A stretch of DNA of 38,957 bases from IMG/VR virus record IMGVR_UViG_3300037541_000264, positions 1 to 38,957 of that record. The stretch is one strand, 5' to 3'. How positions within the stretch are numbered: position 1 is the first letter of the stretch; each line of letters starts with the position of its first letter. The position numbers were made by a program, and so were the translations under genes. Positions 1 through 7,551 of the stretch are shown in pieces. Source of the DNA: a virus. Under the pieces are notes generated by a model. It was not told the origin of the DNA and ran no database searches. It worked only from the letters and a program-made list of their open reading frames with translations.

Positions 1-62
1 GCTACGCCGAAGTCTCGGCTGCGGTTACGGCCATCGCGCATCAAGAACTCGCCGCTTCCTAA
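1..62 (+). CDS. 3' end of an unidentified gene (partial)
   Basis: The frame starting at base 3 is open to a TAA at 60-62 and would encode the last 19 residues of a protein, ending in ELAAS. Its alanine-rich, helix-like composition is reasonable for a C-terminus, and the next gene starts 1 base after the stop. The rest of the gene lies outside the window, so no function can be given. The frame does not continue from the open fibre gene at the right end of the window. Confidence 0.5.
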   Translation, partial: YAEVSAAVTAIAHQELAAS

Positions 63-63
63 C

Positions 64-204
64 ATGAGCACTGAGCAAGCACTCCAAAACCTATACGCAG
101 CCGCTCGCCAAGCCTCATTAAAGGCCGACGACCACGATCTTGTCCGCAAGTGCGCGGAACAGCTTGCCGAGGCGTTAAAGCCAAAGGAACCGAAGGCCGA
201 ATGA
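64..204 (+). CDS. Small helical protein, 46 aa
   Basis: This short gene runs from an ATG at 64 to a TGA at 202-204. It starts 1 base after the preceding stop, and its own stop overlaps the ATG of the next gene (ATGA, 201-204), which is strong positional support. The product begins MSTEQALQNLYAAARQ and is rich in Ala, Lys, Glu and Leu, so it should be mostly alpha-helical, with a Lys/Pro/Glu tail. It has no membrane segment, signal peptide or recognisable motif. I do not recognise a function; its place in the late plus-strand region suggests a minor virion or late protein. Confidence 0.7.
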   Translation: MSTEQALQNLYAAARQASLKADDHDLVRKCAEQLAEALKPKEPKAE

Positions 205-731
205 GCGGGACGGCAGACGTTAATTGGCGCAGCTACGTGGGGCCACAGGACAATGGGCTGACGGTTGACTCAGCCGAGTGGCAGGCACCGCTTGACCCCG
301 AAAACTACGACGATCTCGTAAAGGGCTCCAACGTGTCGAACCTCTGCGTGTCAGGTCTCACCATTCCAGCCTCGCAGGAGGACTCGATAGACTTCGTGCG
401 CGGCAAAGATTATGTCGTGCAGCATTGCATCGTTCAAGGGTCGATCACTGTTAAAGGCTCCACTGACGGTCTGTCGCTCTACGGATGCTCTATCTCAGGC
501 ACAATTGAACTAGGCCAGTATGACAACTATTGGACCAAAGGCCGCGCTCCCACGCGCAACGTGTCAATAATTAGCTGCACCTCGCCGGATGGCTCGCCTA
601 TTAGGGTGAAGCTCTGGGATGCGGAGATGCCGTTTATTGAAAGCACTAACGTAAAGGTGACGAAGATTCCAAAGTGGGTCTGGTTGCACTACTTCATGTT
701 CCGTCGCCTAATAAACCCTAAAGCTGCCTAA
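201..731 (+). CDS. Beta-helix-like hypothetical protein, 176 aa
   Basis: An in-frame ATG exists at 150, but I start the gene at 201 because that ATG overlaps the previous stop in an ATGA junction. The middle of the protein (about residues 48-130) has repeating short strand-turn segments such as VQHCIVQGSITVKGS and LYGCSISGTIELG, the look of right-handed parallel beta-helix rungs found in many phage fibre and surface-binding proteins. The C-terminus is aromatic and basic (WVWLHYFMFRRL). It has no signal peptide and no catalytic motif that I recognise. It sits between a tail-region gene and the holin-like gene, so a tail-associated role is possible but is inference. Confidence 0.75.
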   Translation: MSGTADVNWRSYVGPQDNGLTVDSAEWQAPLDPENYDDLVKGSNVSNLCVSGLTIPASQEDSIDFVRGKDYVVQHCIVQGSITVKGSTDGLSLYGCSISGTIELGQYDNYWTKGRAPTRNVSIISCTSPDGSPIRVKLWDAEMPFIESTNVKVTKIPKWVWLHYFMFRRLINPKAA

Positions 732-733
732 CA

Positions 734-1132
734 ATGCTAGACCTTCTTACAAATGCACTAGGCGGCGGCGCACTCGGTGTTCTCCTTCGCATTGGCAATG
801 GGTTCTTTGACAACTACAAAGCTGGTCAAGAGCACAAACGAGAGCTAGAGAAGGCTAAAGCTATGGCCGAAATTGCGGCTGATAAAGCTCAATGGGAAGC
901 GTTTACAGCCAGCCAAAATGCGGCGATTGCACCCGTAAACACCGCACCTTGGGCGGCGAATGTTCTCACCCTCTTTCGTCCTGCCATCACCCTCCTTCTC
1001 CTTGTCCTAGTTACCATTGTCTTCTTCAATGTTCCAGATTTTGAACAAGCAGACATGGTGGACGAAGTGCAATTTGCAGCCTTCAATTGTGTAGGCTGGT
1101 GGTTTGGCGACAGAATGACCCGGAAAAAATGA
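734..1132 (+). CDS. Holin-like membrane protein, 132 aa
   Basis: The gene follows the previous stop by 2 bases. The N-terminus is amphipathic and glycine-rich (LTNALGGGALGVLLRIGNG). A charged helix follows at about residues 30-55, then a strong hydrophobic segment at about 82-100 (TLLLLVLVTIVFF) and a shorter one near VQFAAFNCVGWWFGDR. The order of soluble helix, membrane segments and a terminal WWFGDR motif resembles the three-TM holins of phages and gene transfer agents. Such holins permeabilise the inner membrane at lysis. Its stop overlaps the start of a second small membrane protein, which would form a two-gene lysis unit. There is no endolysin next to it; the lysozyme-like gene lies far away on the other strand. 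Confidence 0.65.
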   Translation: MLDLLTNALGGGALGVLLRIGNGFFDNYKAGQEHKRELEKAKAMAEIAADKAQWEAFTASQNAAIAPVNTAPWAANVLTLFRPAITLLLLVLVTIVFFNVPDFEQADMVDEVQFAAFNCVGWWFGDRMTRKK

Positions 1133-1293
1133 ACTCCTACGAAAAAGACATCATTGTGGCTTCCACCCCATTAGCAGCCTCATTAGGTCTAAGCCAAATT
1201 AACCATCTTATCGGCATCATTGGCGGCTTGGTGGGATTGGCCTACCTCATTTGGAAATGGCACAAGGAATACAAGAAGAATGAACCCTCGTAA
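1129..1293 (+). CDS. Small membrane protein, 54 aa, possible second holin component
   Basis: I start the gene at 1129 because its ATG overlaps the TGA of the holin-like gene (ATGA, 1129-1132). The product begins MNSYEKDIIVASTPLAASLG. It has one clear transmembrane segment at about residues 20-42 (HLIGIIGGLVGLAYLIWKW) and then a short, highly charged tail (HKEYKKNEPS). The segment before it is weakly hydrophobic, so a two-TM topology is possible. Small membrane proteins next to a holin can be antiholins, second holins or spanin parts; there is no lipobox to support a spanin. The lysis assignment rests on position and architecture only. Confidence 0.65.
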   Translation: MNSYEKDIIVASTPLAASLGLSQINHLIGIIGGLVGLAYLIWKWHKEYKKNEPS

Positions 1294-1522
1294 GCTACCC
1301 TGTAACAGCCCTAGGCGAGACATTAGCGGCGGCAAGAAGTCCGTAGTCCGCGCTTGTGCCAATGGTAAGTCCAAAGTCATACGCTTTGGGGACGCTAATA
1401 TGTCCATCAAGAAGAGCCAACCTAGCCGGAAAGCCTCCTATTGCGCCCGTTCCGGCGGAATTAAAGGCACCTCTAACAAACTATCGGCTAATTACTGGAG
1501 CCGAAAAGCATGGTCGTGCTAA
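1280..1522 (+). CDS. Small basic conserved phage protein, 80 aa
   Basis: The start at 1280 overlaps the preceding gene by 14 bases. An ATG at 1220 is in frame but would overlap much more. The product is basic and has the pattern KKSVVRACANGKSKVIRFGD, then NMSIKKSQPSRKASYCAR, then KLSANYWSRKAW near the end. From memory, small proteins with a very similar layout (GGKK..VVRA, IRFGD.NM.IKK, KARYWSCK.W) recur in marine podoviruses and myoviruses, so I take it as a conserved family of unknown role. Four cysteines are present, but no clear zinc ligand set. Its place between lysis-like and tail genes suggests a late function. Confidence 0.75.
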   Translation: MNPRKLPCNSPRRDISGGKKSVVRACANGKSKVIRFGDANMSIKKSQPSRKASYCARSGGIKGTSNKLSANYWSRKAWSC

Positions 1523-1531
1523 TATCTGTTT

Positions 1532-1654
1532 ATGAAAAACGAAAACTACAAGTCACGCAAGCAGATGATTAAGCACGAAAAGAAAGAGAACAAGAAGAAG
1601 GACTACGAGGGTTTTGGCAAAGCAGCCTACGGCAAACGTAAGTCCTGTTCCTAA
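1532..1654 (+). CDS. Very small Lys-rich protein, 40 aa
   Basis: An ATG at 1532 opens a 40-residue frame ending in TAA at 1652-1654, 9 bases after the preceding stop. The product begins MKNENYKSRKQMIKHEKKEN and continues with KKKDYEGFGKAAYGKRK. It is extremely basic and hydrophilic, with no membrane segment. Small lysine-rich proteins ending in a GKAAYGKRK-like tail are seen beside tail genes in other aquatic phages, by my recollection; nucleic-acid binding or packaging would be a guess. Support is position, strand and protein-like composition. Confidence 0.55.
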   Translation: MKNENYKSRKQMIKHEKKENKKKDYEGFGKAAYGKRKSCS

Positions 1655-1687
1655 TTGTGCTAAGGCACAGTAGGGTATGATAGGCCA

Positions 1688-3868
1688 ATGGCTCGTTATA
1701 ACACTTTTGGCGAAAAAGACAGTCAGTTTAATGATGAGGTGGACATTGGATTCTCACGAATCAATGCCCGGTTGCGCCCCGATCAATTAAAGTCTGGCGA
1801 GCTGGCTGTGTCCATCAATGGACGCATGGACATTGACGGTGCTTGGCAACCCCGAAAAGGGTCTAATGCTTTTGGGCCTCAGCTTGGTAATAGCGGTGAA
1901 GCGTTGATTGTTCCGTTTTACGTTTGGACCAATAGCGCTATTTCTAGCGCAACTCGCAGCACAACTACGGTTACAATTACCACCTCCGTTGCTCATGGAT
2001 TCACCACAAGCACACAAGTGGGTATTTCTGGGCTTACTGGAACTGTTGACCCCAACGGCAATCGCACAATCACTGTAACAGGCTCAACGACATTTACATT
2101 CACCATTACGGGTGCTACGGGTAGCGAAACCTATTCGATTGGTTTCGACAACTTTGCCGGGGCTCCTCTTCTGAGCAGCAACATTAACAATGCCTACGGC
2201 TCTTGCTTGTTCTCCGACCCATCGGATGACAATGACGAATACTTTATTTTGGCCCTTAACTCTAAGGCCATTGCGGTTAATTGCTCAACAGCGGTTCCAA
2301 CCGACATTGCCTATCCATCTGGCATCACCATAACAGATGACGTTGATATGATTCAGGCGTTTAACAAGGTGTTCATCTTCAGAGATGGACTTACAGCCCT
2401 ATCTTGGAATGGCAGTTTTACGGGAACTCCAGCCTTTGCTAAGGTGGCAAATGGCACCTATGCCAACACAACGTATTACAATGCCAATAACAACACAAGC
2501 ATTGCAGATGGTCTTGTGACTGTAAGTGAGACGGCTCACGGTCTTTCCGTTGGAAGACAGATTTTTGTGGTGGATGCCAGCACAACTTCCCTAGTGGAAA
2601 ATGGGGCTGGTTACACTATTGCGTCTGTTCCTAACGCCAATACATTCACCTTCTTTGCCCAAGTTGTAGATCACGCAAGTCACAAAGTAATTTATTCTGT
2701 GGCTCAATCACAAGGGCTTGGATTTGTTCACATGCCCGCGCCCCCGTGGGGAGTCTATCATCAACGGCGCATCATTGCCCCATACTACTACACCTCTACG
2801 GGAACATCTGGTAGTGAAGTGATTACTAGCCGCAACGTAAGGGATGAGTTGATATTCTCTGACATTTTTGATTCAGACACCTATGACCAAATCCAGAATC
2901 AGTTCAAGGTTACGGCTGGCATTGCTGACTATTTGCAGTATGTCCACCCGTTCACTGACGACAATGCTGTGGTTCTCAATCGCAATAGCATTCATCTTCT
3001 TAGCGGACTTTCGGGTAGCCTGACGGACATTACGCTCAAAGAAATTACACGCGAAGCTGGGCTTGTGGCCCGTCGTTCTGTTGTAACCATTGCCAATCAA
3101 ATATTCTTCCTTTCAGACAACGGTGTTTACGCAACAGCCTTCGGCGACCTCTATAATCTTCGCGGAGCAGGACTACCCTTGTCTGACCCAATTGACCCTA
3201 TCATTCGTCAAATTAACAAGGAGTATGCTGACAAGTCGGTAGCTATCTATCACAATAATCGCTACTACATTGCCGTCCCGTTAAACGCATCTATCTACAA
3301 CAACGCCATATTGGTTTACAACTTACTCAATCAAGGTTGGGAAAGCATTGATTTGATTGAACAGGAGGGTTGGGATGTGGCCAACTTTATTACCTCTAGT
3401 GCTGGTGGCGTTAATAGACTCTTTGCCATTAACCGATTTGGCGGCATCAATGAGGTGGAGTCCCGCGTTGATGACGTAGATAACATCTACACGTTCCCCG
3501 GCCTCCCATCCAAATTCTTCCACGTTGAATCGGAAGCGTTAACCCGTGAGTTTACCTTCCAAAGTCCAGAACGTAAGAAGTTCAACAGCTTTGAAATCCA
3601 TACGGAATCCAGCGAAACCAACAACTCTGATGCCCTAATTGAAGGTGTGTCTGAGAATTTGGATAGTGAATTTGAGCTTGGCACCGTATCTGGCATCCTT
3701 GGTGAAGTCTTAGCCATTGGTGAAGACGCATCTCTGCGTGGTAGAATCGGCAACATTCGGGCTTACGGAATGCAACTTAGATATACTCCGACCGCTGGAC
3801 GACCCAAGTTGCGCTTAGTAAAGCTCACAGCATCACCCACATTCAGAGCGTTAACACAAGCCTCATAA
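1688..3868 (+). CDS. Tail nozzle/stabilisation-like virion protein, 726 aa
   Basis: The opening region (IGFSRINARLRPDQLKSGEL followed by AVSINGRMDIDGAWQPRKGS) is typical of phage proteins that start a beta-propeller virion component, such as the nozzle or stabilisation proteins at the tail tip of podoviruses. Later strand-rich parts (HPFTDDNAVVLNRNSIHLLS, IFFLSDNGVYATAF, YYIAVPLN) look like propeller blades. Two segments interrupt this pattern, at about residues 83-150 and 271-338. Each has the pattern TVT...AHGF/L...VG..I.V......NG..T...V....TFTF, like the phage domains that profile methods match to the E1 FCCH fold. The adaptor candidate at 35541 carries a third copy. The nozzle assignment is inferred from architecture and position. 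Confidence 0.6.
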   Translation: MARYNTFGEKDSQFNDEVDIGFSRINARLRPDQLKSGELAVSINGRMDIDGAWQPRKGSNAFGPQLGNSGEALIVPFYVWTNSAISSATRSTTTVTITTSVAHGFTTSTQVGISGLTGTVDPNGNRTITVTGSTTFTFTITGATGSETYSIGFDNFAGAPLLSSNINNAYGSCLFSDPSDDNDEYFILALNSKAIAVNCSTAVPTDIAYPSGITITDDVDMIQAFNKVFIFRDGLTALSWNGSFTGTPAFAKVANGTYANTTYYNANNNTSIADGLVTVSETAHGLSVGRQIFVVDASTTSLVENGAGYTIASVPNANTFTFFAQVVDHASHKVIYSVAQSQGLGFVHMPAPPWGVYHQRRIIAPYYYTSTGTSGSEVITSRNVRDELIFSDIFDSDTYDQIQNQFKVTAGIADYLQYVHPFTDDNAVVLNRNSIHLLSGLSGSLTDITLKEITREAGLVARRSVVTIANQIFFLSDNGVYATAFGDLYNLRGAGLPLSDPIDPIIRQINKEYADKSVAIYHNNRYYIAVPLNASIYNNAILVYNLLNQGWESIDLIEQEGWDVANFITSSAGGVNRLFAINRFGGINEVESRVDDVDNIYTFPGLPSKFFHVESEALTREFTFQSPERKKFNSFEIHTESSETNNSDALIEGVSENLDSEFELGTVSGILGEVLAIGEDASLRGRIGNIRAYGMQLRYTPTAGRPKLRLVKLTASPTFRALTQAS

Positions 3869-3869
3869 C

Positions 3870-4772
3870 ATGGCAATTCTATCCAAAGGAGCAACGATTG
3901 TTGCCGACACGCAAGTTAGTGCAACCAACCTCAATAACTTGGTTGATGCAGCTACGTTTGTATCTGGTGCGGTTGACGGCACTACCACTCAGCTTTCAAG
4001 TGGAGCCATCATTGTTAAGGACGGTGGCATCACCCCAGCCAAACTAAGCACGGGTGGTCCTAGCTGGACAAGCGGCGGAACGGTGTCTGCCACAGCGTTT
4101 TCTGGTCCCCTTACGGGAGCTGTAACGGGTAATGTTACGGGCAACCTCACTGGCAATGTTACTGGAAATGTAACAGGAAGCAGCGGCAGCACCACTGGCA
4201 ATGCAGCTACGGCTACAAATGTTGCTTACAGTGGATTAACTGGAGCGGTTCCAACATGGAATCAAAGCACCACTGGGAATGCAGCAACAGCCACCAAGAT
4301 TGCGACTATTACCAATTCCGACATTGTTCAACTAACGGCAAGCCAAACGTTAACAAACAAAACGTTAACCTCACCAACCATTACGGGAACGGGAGCTATT
4401 GCTGGAATTTTTACAGGTCCAATTACCGGTAATGTCATTGCCAGCGTTGCCAGTATTACGTTGCTATCCTTGGTTCCCGAAACAGGCTATCCAACAAGTG
4501 GAACCATAACCTTAAATTTTTCGGCTGCTAGTAACGCTAGGATTTTACTAAGTGGTAATAGCACGTTTGCGTTGGATAGTATTTCCAGTGGAAAAATAAT
4601 TATTGTGACCCTTCAAAATGATACAGGCGGAAGCATTAACACAAGTTGGCCAGCATGGAATTTTGCCGGTGGTAATTTTCCGTCTTCCCTGACACCGGGA
4701 GAATCTATGGTTGTTTCCATGTATTCTTACGGCACTACCGCAGCCAGCGTTTACGCAGTTTCTTCCCTCTAA
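3870..4772 (+). CDS. Tail fibre-like protein with GNVTGN repeats, 300 aa
   Basis: The gene starts 1 base after the preceding stop. Residues about 75-115 contain the tandem repeat LTGNVTGNVTGS, followed by two TTGNAATAT elements, then the block LTASQTLTNKTLTSPTITGTG. These motifs are common in the shafts of phage tail fibres and tail collar proteins. The last third is strand-rich and Gly/Ser/Thr-rich and lacks an S74 chaperone motif. The partial gene at the right end has related shaft motifs. Its likely role is a structural fibre or whisker on the tail, but no receptor specificity can be read from it. Confidence 0.7.
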   Translation: MAILSKGATIVADTQVSATNLNNLVDAATFVSGAVDGTTTQLSSGAIIVKDGGITPAKLSTGGPSWTSGGTVSATAFSGPLTGAVTGNVTGNLTGNVTGNVTGSSGSTTGNAATATNVAYSGLTGAVPTWNQSTTGNAATATKIATITNSDIVQLTASQTLTNKTLTSPTITGTGAIAGIFTGPITGNVIASVASITLLSLVPETGYPTSGTITLNFSAASNARILLSGNSTFALDSISSGKIIIVTLQNDTGGSINTSWPAWNFAGGNFPSSLTPGESMVVSMYSYGTTAASVYAVSSL

Positions 4773-4776
4773 TTTT

Positions 4777-7536
4777 ATGCCTTACAACCCACAGACAGGC
4801 GAGTATGAACCAGACATGGGGCAAGTCCCGGTTAACGCTCCTGCGGCTAACCCATTTGGTTTTGACCCCGGCCAAGCTACCCGTGACTATCTTGCAGGCA
4901 TAGCCAATCCCCAAACGCTTACAGCCCTCCTTGGAGCCGAAGCTGCGGCACGTCCTCAATTGGGTGCTCAGGGACTTAGAGACCTTAGCCAATTTCAGGC
5001 TGGCGCACCACAATTTAATGTTCAGGCGTTTCTTGCCGCCCGTCCCGACATCCTCAATAATTTTAACAATGACCCCGGCTATGCTCAGACATATGGAAGT
5101 CTTGAGCAATACGCTAAGGCTGCTGCTGACGCCGAGGGGCTTACACCTCAATTTACAACTACCCAAGGTGGTAGTCTCGATCTTCTAAGACAATCTGCTG
5201 GTGTTACGAGTGGCGTAGAAACGGCGGCAAATACCGCCCTACGAACAGCGGGAGCGGCGGATGTTGCTGCTTTGGCTCCTCAACTTGCAGCTACCTACAA
5301 TCAGCTAAATCCAGAGATTCAAGGGAGCTTACAACGGGCCGAGGATTTGAGGCGAGTTCCTGATGCCTATGCTCCAATGCGGACGGCGGCTTTTAACGCT
5401 CAACAGTTTGGTGATCTTCAGTTCAATCCAGCCCAAGCCTCTTTGCTGGGTAGTGCTCCGCAAGTAGGTCTAGGTGGATACAACGCCGCACAAGTTGGGG
5501 CTCAGGGTTACAATCCAGCACAGGCTTCCGCACAAGGCTATAACGCGGCCCTAGCACAGTCTCAGGGCTACAATGCTCAACAGGCACAGTCGCAAGGCTA
5601 CGATGCGGCCCTAGCCCAATCACAGGGCTATCAATCTCAAGGCTACACCCCACAAGGCTATCAAGCTGCTCAGGCTGGTGCTGGTATGCAAACTGAGGCC
5701 GAGCGTTTGGCCCGTGGCCAACTGGGTCAATCGCTTTATTCTCAGGCTTTGCAGGCTGGTCCCAGCCAAGCTGCTCAACTCCTTGGTGGTCGTGCGGCAG
5801 AATTTGCCGCTAGCACAGGTCAGCTGTCCCCTGAAGAACTAAGAAACATTCAGCAAGGCACCCGCGAAGCCTACGCCGCCCGTGGCATTGAAATGAGCAA
5901 TCCAGCCATTGCTGCTGAGGCTGCGGCTCGGTCTGGAGCAATGCGTCAACGTCAGGCTGAAGACTTGGCTCAAGCTGTCGCTCTCAATCAGGCTTATACC
6001 CAAGACCTTTCAGCTAACCGTCAATTTGGCACAGGTCTATATGGGCAGGAAATTGGTTTGCAACAAGCCAACCAACAGGCTGCGCTTCAAGCTGCTCTTG
6101 CCAATCAACAGACGGGTCAGAACCTATCTTTGGCCAATCTGCAAGCTCTTAACCAAGCCGGTCAATTTACTGCTGGTCTGGGTGCTGAAGCTGCTCAGTT
6201 TGGTGCTAATGCAGCCAATCAAGCCAGTCAGTTTGGGGCTAGTGCGGCCAACCAAGCGGCCATCCAGAACGCTCAGAACATATCCCAAGCCAATCAATTT
6301 GGGGCTGGTGCGTTTAACCAAGCTCAGTTGCAAAATGCCTTACTGGGCTCACAAGCTGGGCAATTTGGCGCATCTGCCTTCAATCAGGCTCAATTGCAGA
6401 ACGCCCAGAACATTTCTCAGGCTGCTCAATTTGGTGCTGGGGCTCAAAACCAAGCATCCCTAGCCAATCAAGCGGCGTTTAATCAGGCAGGTCAATTCGG
6501 GGCTGGAGCCCAGAATCAAGCCAATCTTGCCAACCAAGCTGCGCTCAATCAAGCAGGTATGTTCCGAGCTGAGGCTGGCAATCAAAGCCAGCTTACAAAT
6601 GCTCAGCTGCAAGCTCAGTATGCTATGGCCAATCAGGGTGCGGCCAATCAGTTCTCCCTCGCCAATCAAGCTGCGGGTATGGACCTTGCCTCTCAGAACC
6701 GTTTGTTTGCCGCCAATCAGCAACAGCAGAACATTGCTAACCTTGGTCTAATTGGACAGGCTGACTCGGCTACTGCTGAAGCTAATAGGGCTTATGCCCT
6801 CAACTTGGCTCAAGGCTATCGTGGCGCGGCGTATGACCCAACGGCTATGCTGCTAGGTCAACAGAGCAATGCCGGTCAAACCGCTGCTCAACAGCAAGGG
6901 TATGCTCTGGACTTGGCTAAGACGTTTAACACCCCAACAACCTACAATCCAGACACGGGTATTAACTTGGCGTTGGCCAATCAAGCTAACATCACCAACC
7001 GAGACATTGCCCAGCAGTCTGCTGCTGCTCAATTGGCGGCTGCTAAGGCTGGTGCTTCTGCTACAAAGACTGCTGGTGTTGCAAGCGGACTTGGTAGCAT
7101 TCTTGGAAGTGCGGCATCTGCCAAGATTTTCATGGCCTGTATCCCAGAAGGCGAATTCATTGATACACCAGAAGGCCGAGTGGCTATTGAAGACATCCGT
7201 TCCGGTGATAGCGTCATTGGCTTCTCTGGTGAACCAGTTAAGGTGCTCATTAAACATGAGTATGCCGAGAACCCAGAAGCAGAACGCTTCCATCGTTTCT
7301 ATCTCGATAATGGCAAAGACTTCTCTGTATGCGATATGCACCGCATTGAAGGCGAACGCTCGATGGACTACAATGTGGGGAATAGCTTTAAGGGCGGCGA
7401 GGTTGTTGAAGCCATCGCTGTCTATGGCGGCGTCACCCGTTCCTATGACTTGTTGACGGAAGACATCGGCTATCGTATGTCTGGCGTAGCTGTTAACAGC
7501 ATGATTGAAGAACTTGCCGCCTTCTCATCCACCTAA
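4777..7536 (+). CDS. Repeat-rich virion protein with C-terminal Hint domain, 919 aa
   Basis: I use the ATG at 4777, 4 bases after the preceding stop, and not the in-frame ATG at 4711 inside that gene. Residues about 234-304 form a 10-residue repeat of type GYNAALAQSQ; about 470-640 form NQA/QFGA repeats (AAQFGANAANQASQFGASAA). Both are Ala/Gln/Asn-rich and probably helical. After a short hydrophobic stretch the last 132 residues form a Hint (intein-type) domain. It has Cys788 in ACIPEGEFIDTPEGR, then IEDIRSGDSVIGFSGEPVKV, His855 in VCDMHRIEG, SYDLLTEDIGYR, and a terminal VAVNSMIEEL. Hint domains cut the peptide bond before the Cys by N-S acyl shift. Here the domain reaches almost to the stop, leaving no clear C-extein, so release of the N-terminal part is more likely than splicing. 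It lies directly before two ejection-type genes. Confidence 0.8.
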   Translation: MPYNPQTGEYEPDMGQVPVNAPAANPFGFDPGQATRDYLAGIANPQTLTALLGAEAAARPQLGAQGLRDLSQFQAGAPQFNVQAFLAARPDILNNFNNDPGYAQTYGSLEQYAKAAADAEGLTPQFTTTQGGSLDLLRQSAGVTSGVETAANTALRTAGAADVAALAPQLAATYNQLNPEIQGSLQRAEDLRRVPDAYAPMRTAAFNAQQFGDLQFNPAQASLLGSAPQVGLGGYNAAQVGAQGYNPAQASAQGYNAALAQSQGYNAQQAQSQGYDAALAQSQGYQSQGYTPQGYQAAQAGAGMQTEAERLARGQLGQSLYSQALQAGPSQAAQLLGGRAAEFAASTGQLSPEELRNIQQGTREAYAARGIEMSNPAIAAEAAARSGAMRQRQAEDLAQAVALNQAYTQDLSANRQFGTGLYGQEIGLQQANQQAALQAALANQQTGQNLSLANLQALNQAGQFTAGLGAEAAQFGANAANQASQFGASAANQAAIQNAQNISQANQFGAGAFNQAQLQNALLGSQAGQFGASAFNQAQLQNAQNISQAAQFGAGAQNQASLANQAAFNQAGQFGAGAQNQANLANQAALNQAGMFRAEAGNQSQLTNAQLQAQYAMANQGAANQFSLANQAAGMDLASQNRLFAANQQQQNIANLGLIGQADSATAEANRAYALNLAQGYRGAAYDPTAMLLGQQSNAGQTAAQQQGYALDLAKTFNTPTTYNPDTGINLALANQANITNRDIAQQSAAAQLAAAKAGASATKTAGVASGLGSILGSAASAKIFMACIPEGEFIDTPEGRVAIEDIRSGDSVIGFSGEPVKVLIKHEYAENPEAERFHRFYLDNGKDFSVCDMHRIEGERSMDYNVGNSFKGGEVVEAIAVYGGVTRSYDLLTEDIGYRMSGVAVNSMIEELAAFSST

Positions 7537-7551
7537 ACTTTCTTAAACACA

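Noticed and set aside
5476-6760. CRISPR-like array suggested by regular DNA repeats
   Set aside because: The repeats are in-frame protein repeats (10 codons and NQA units) without unique spacers.
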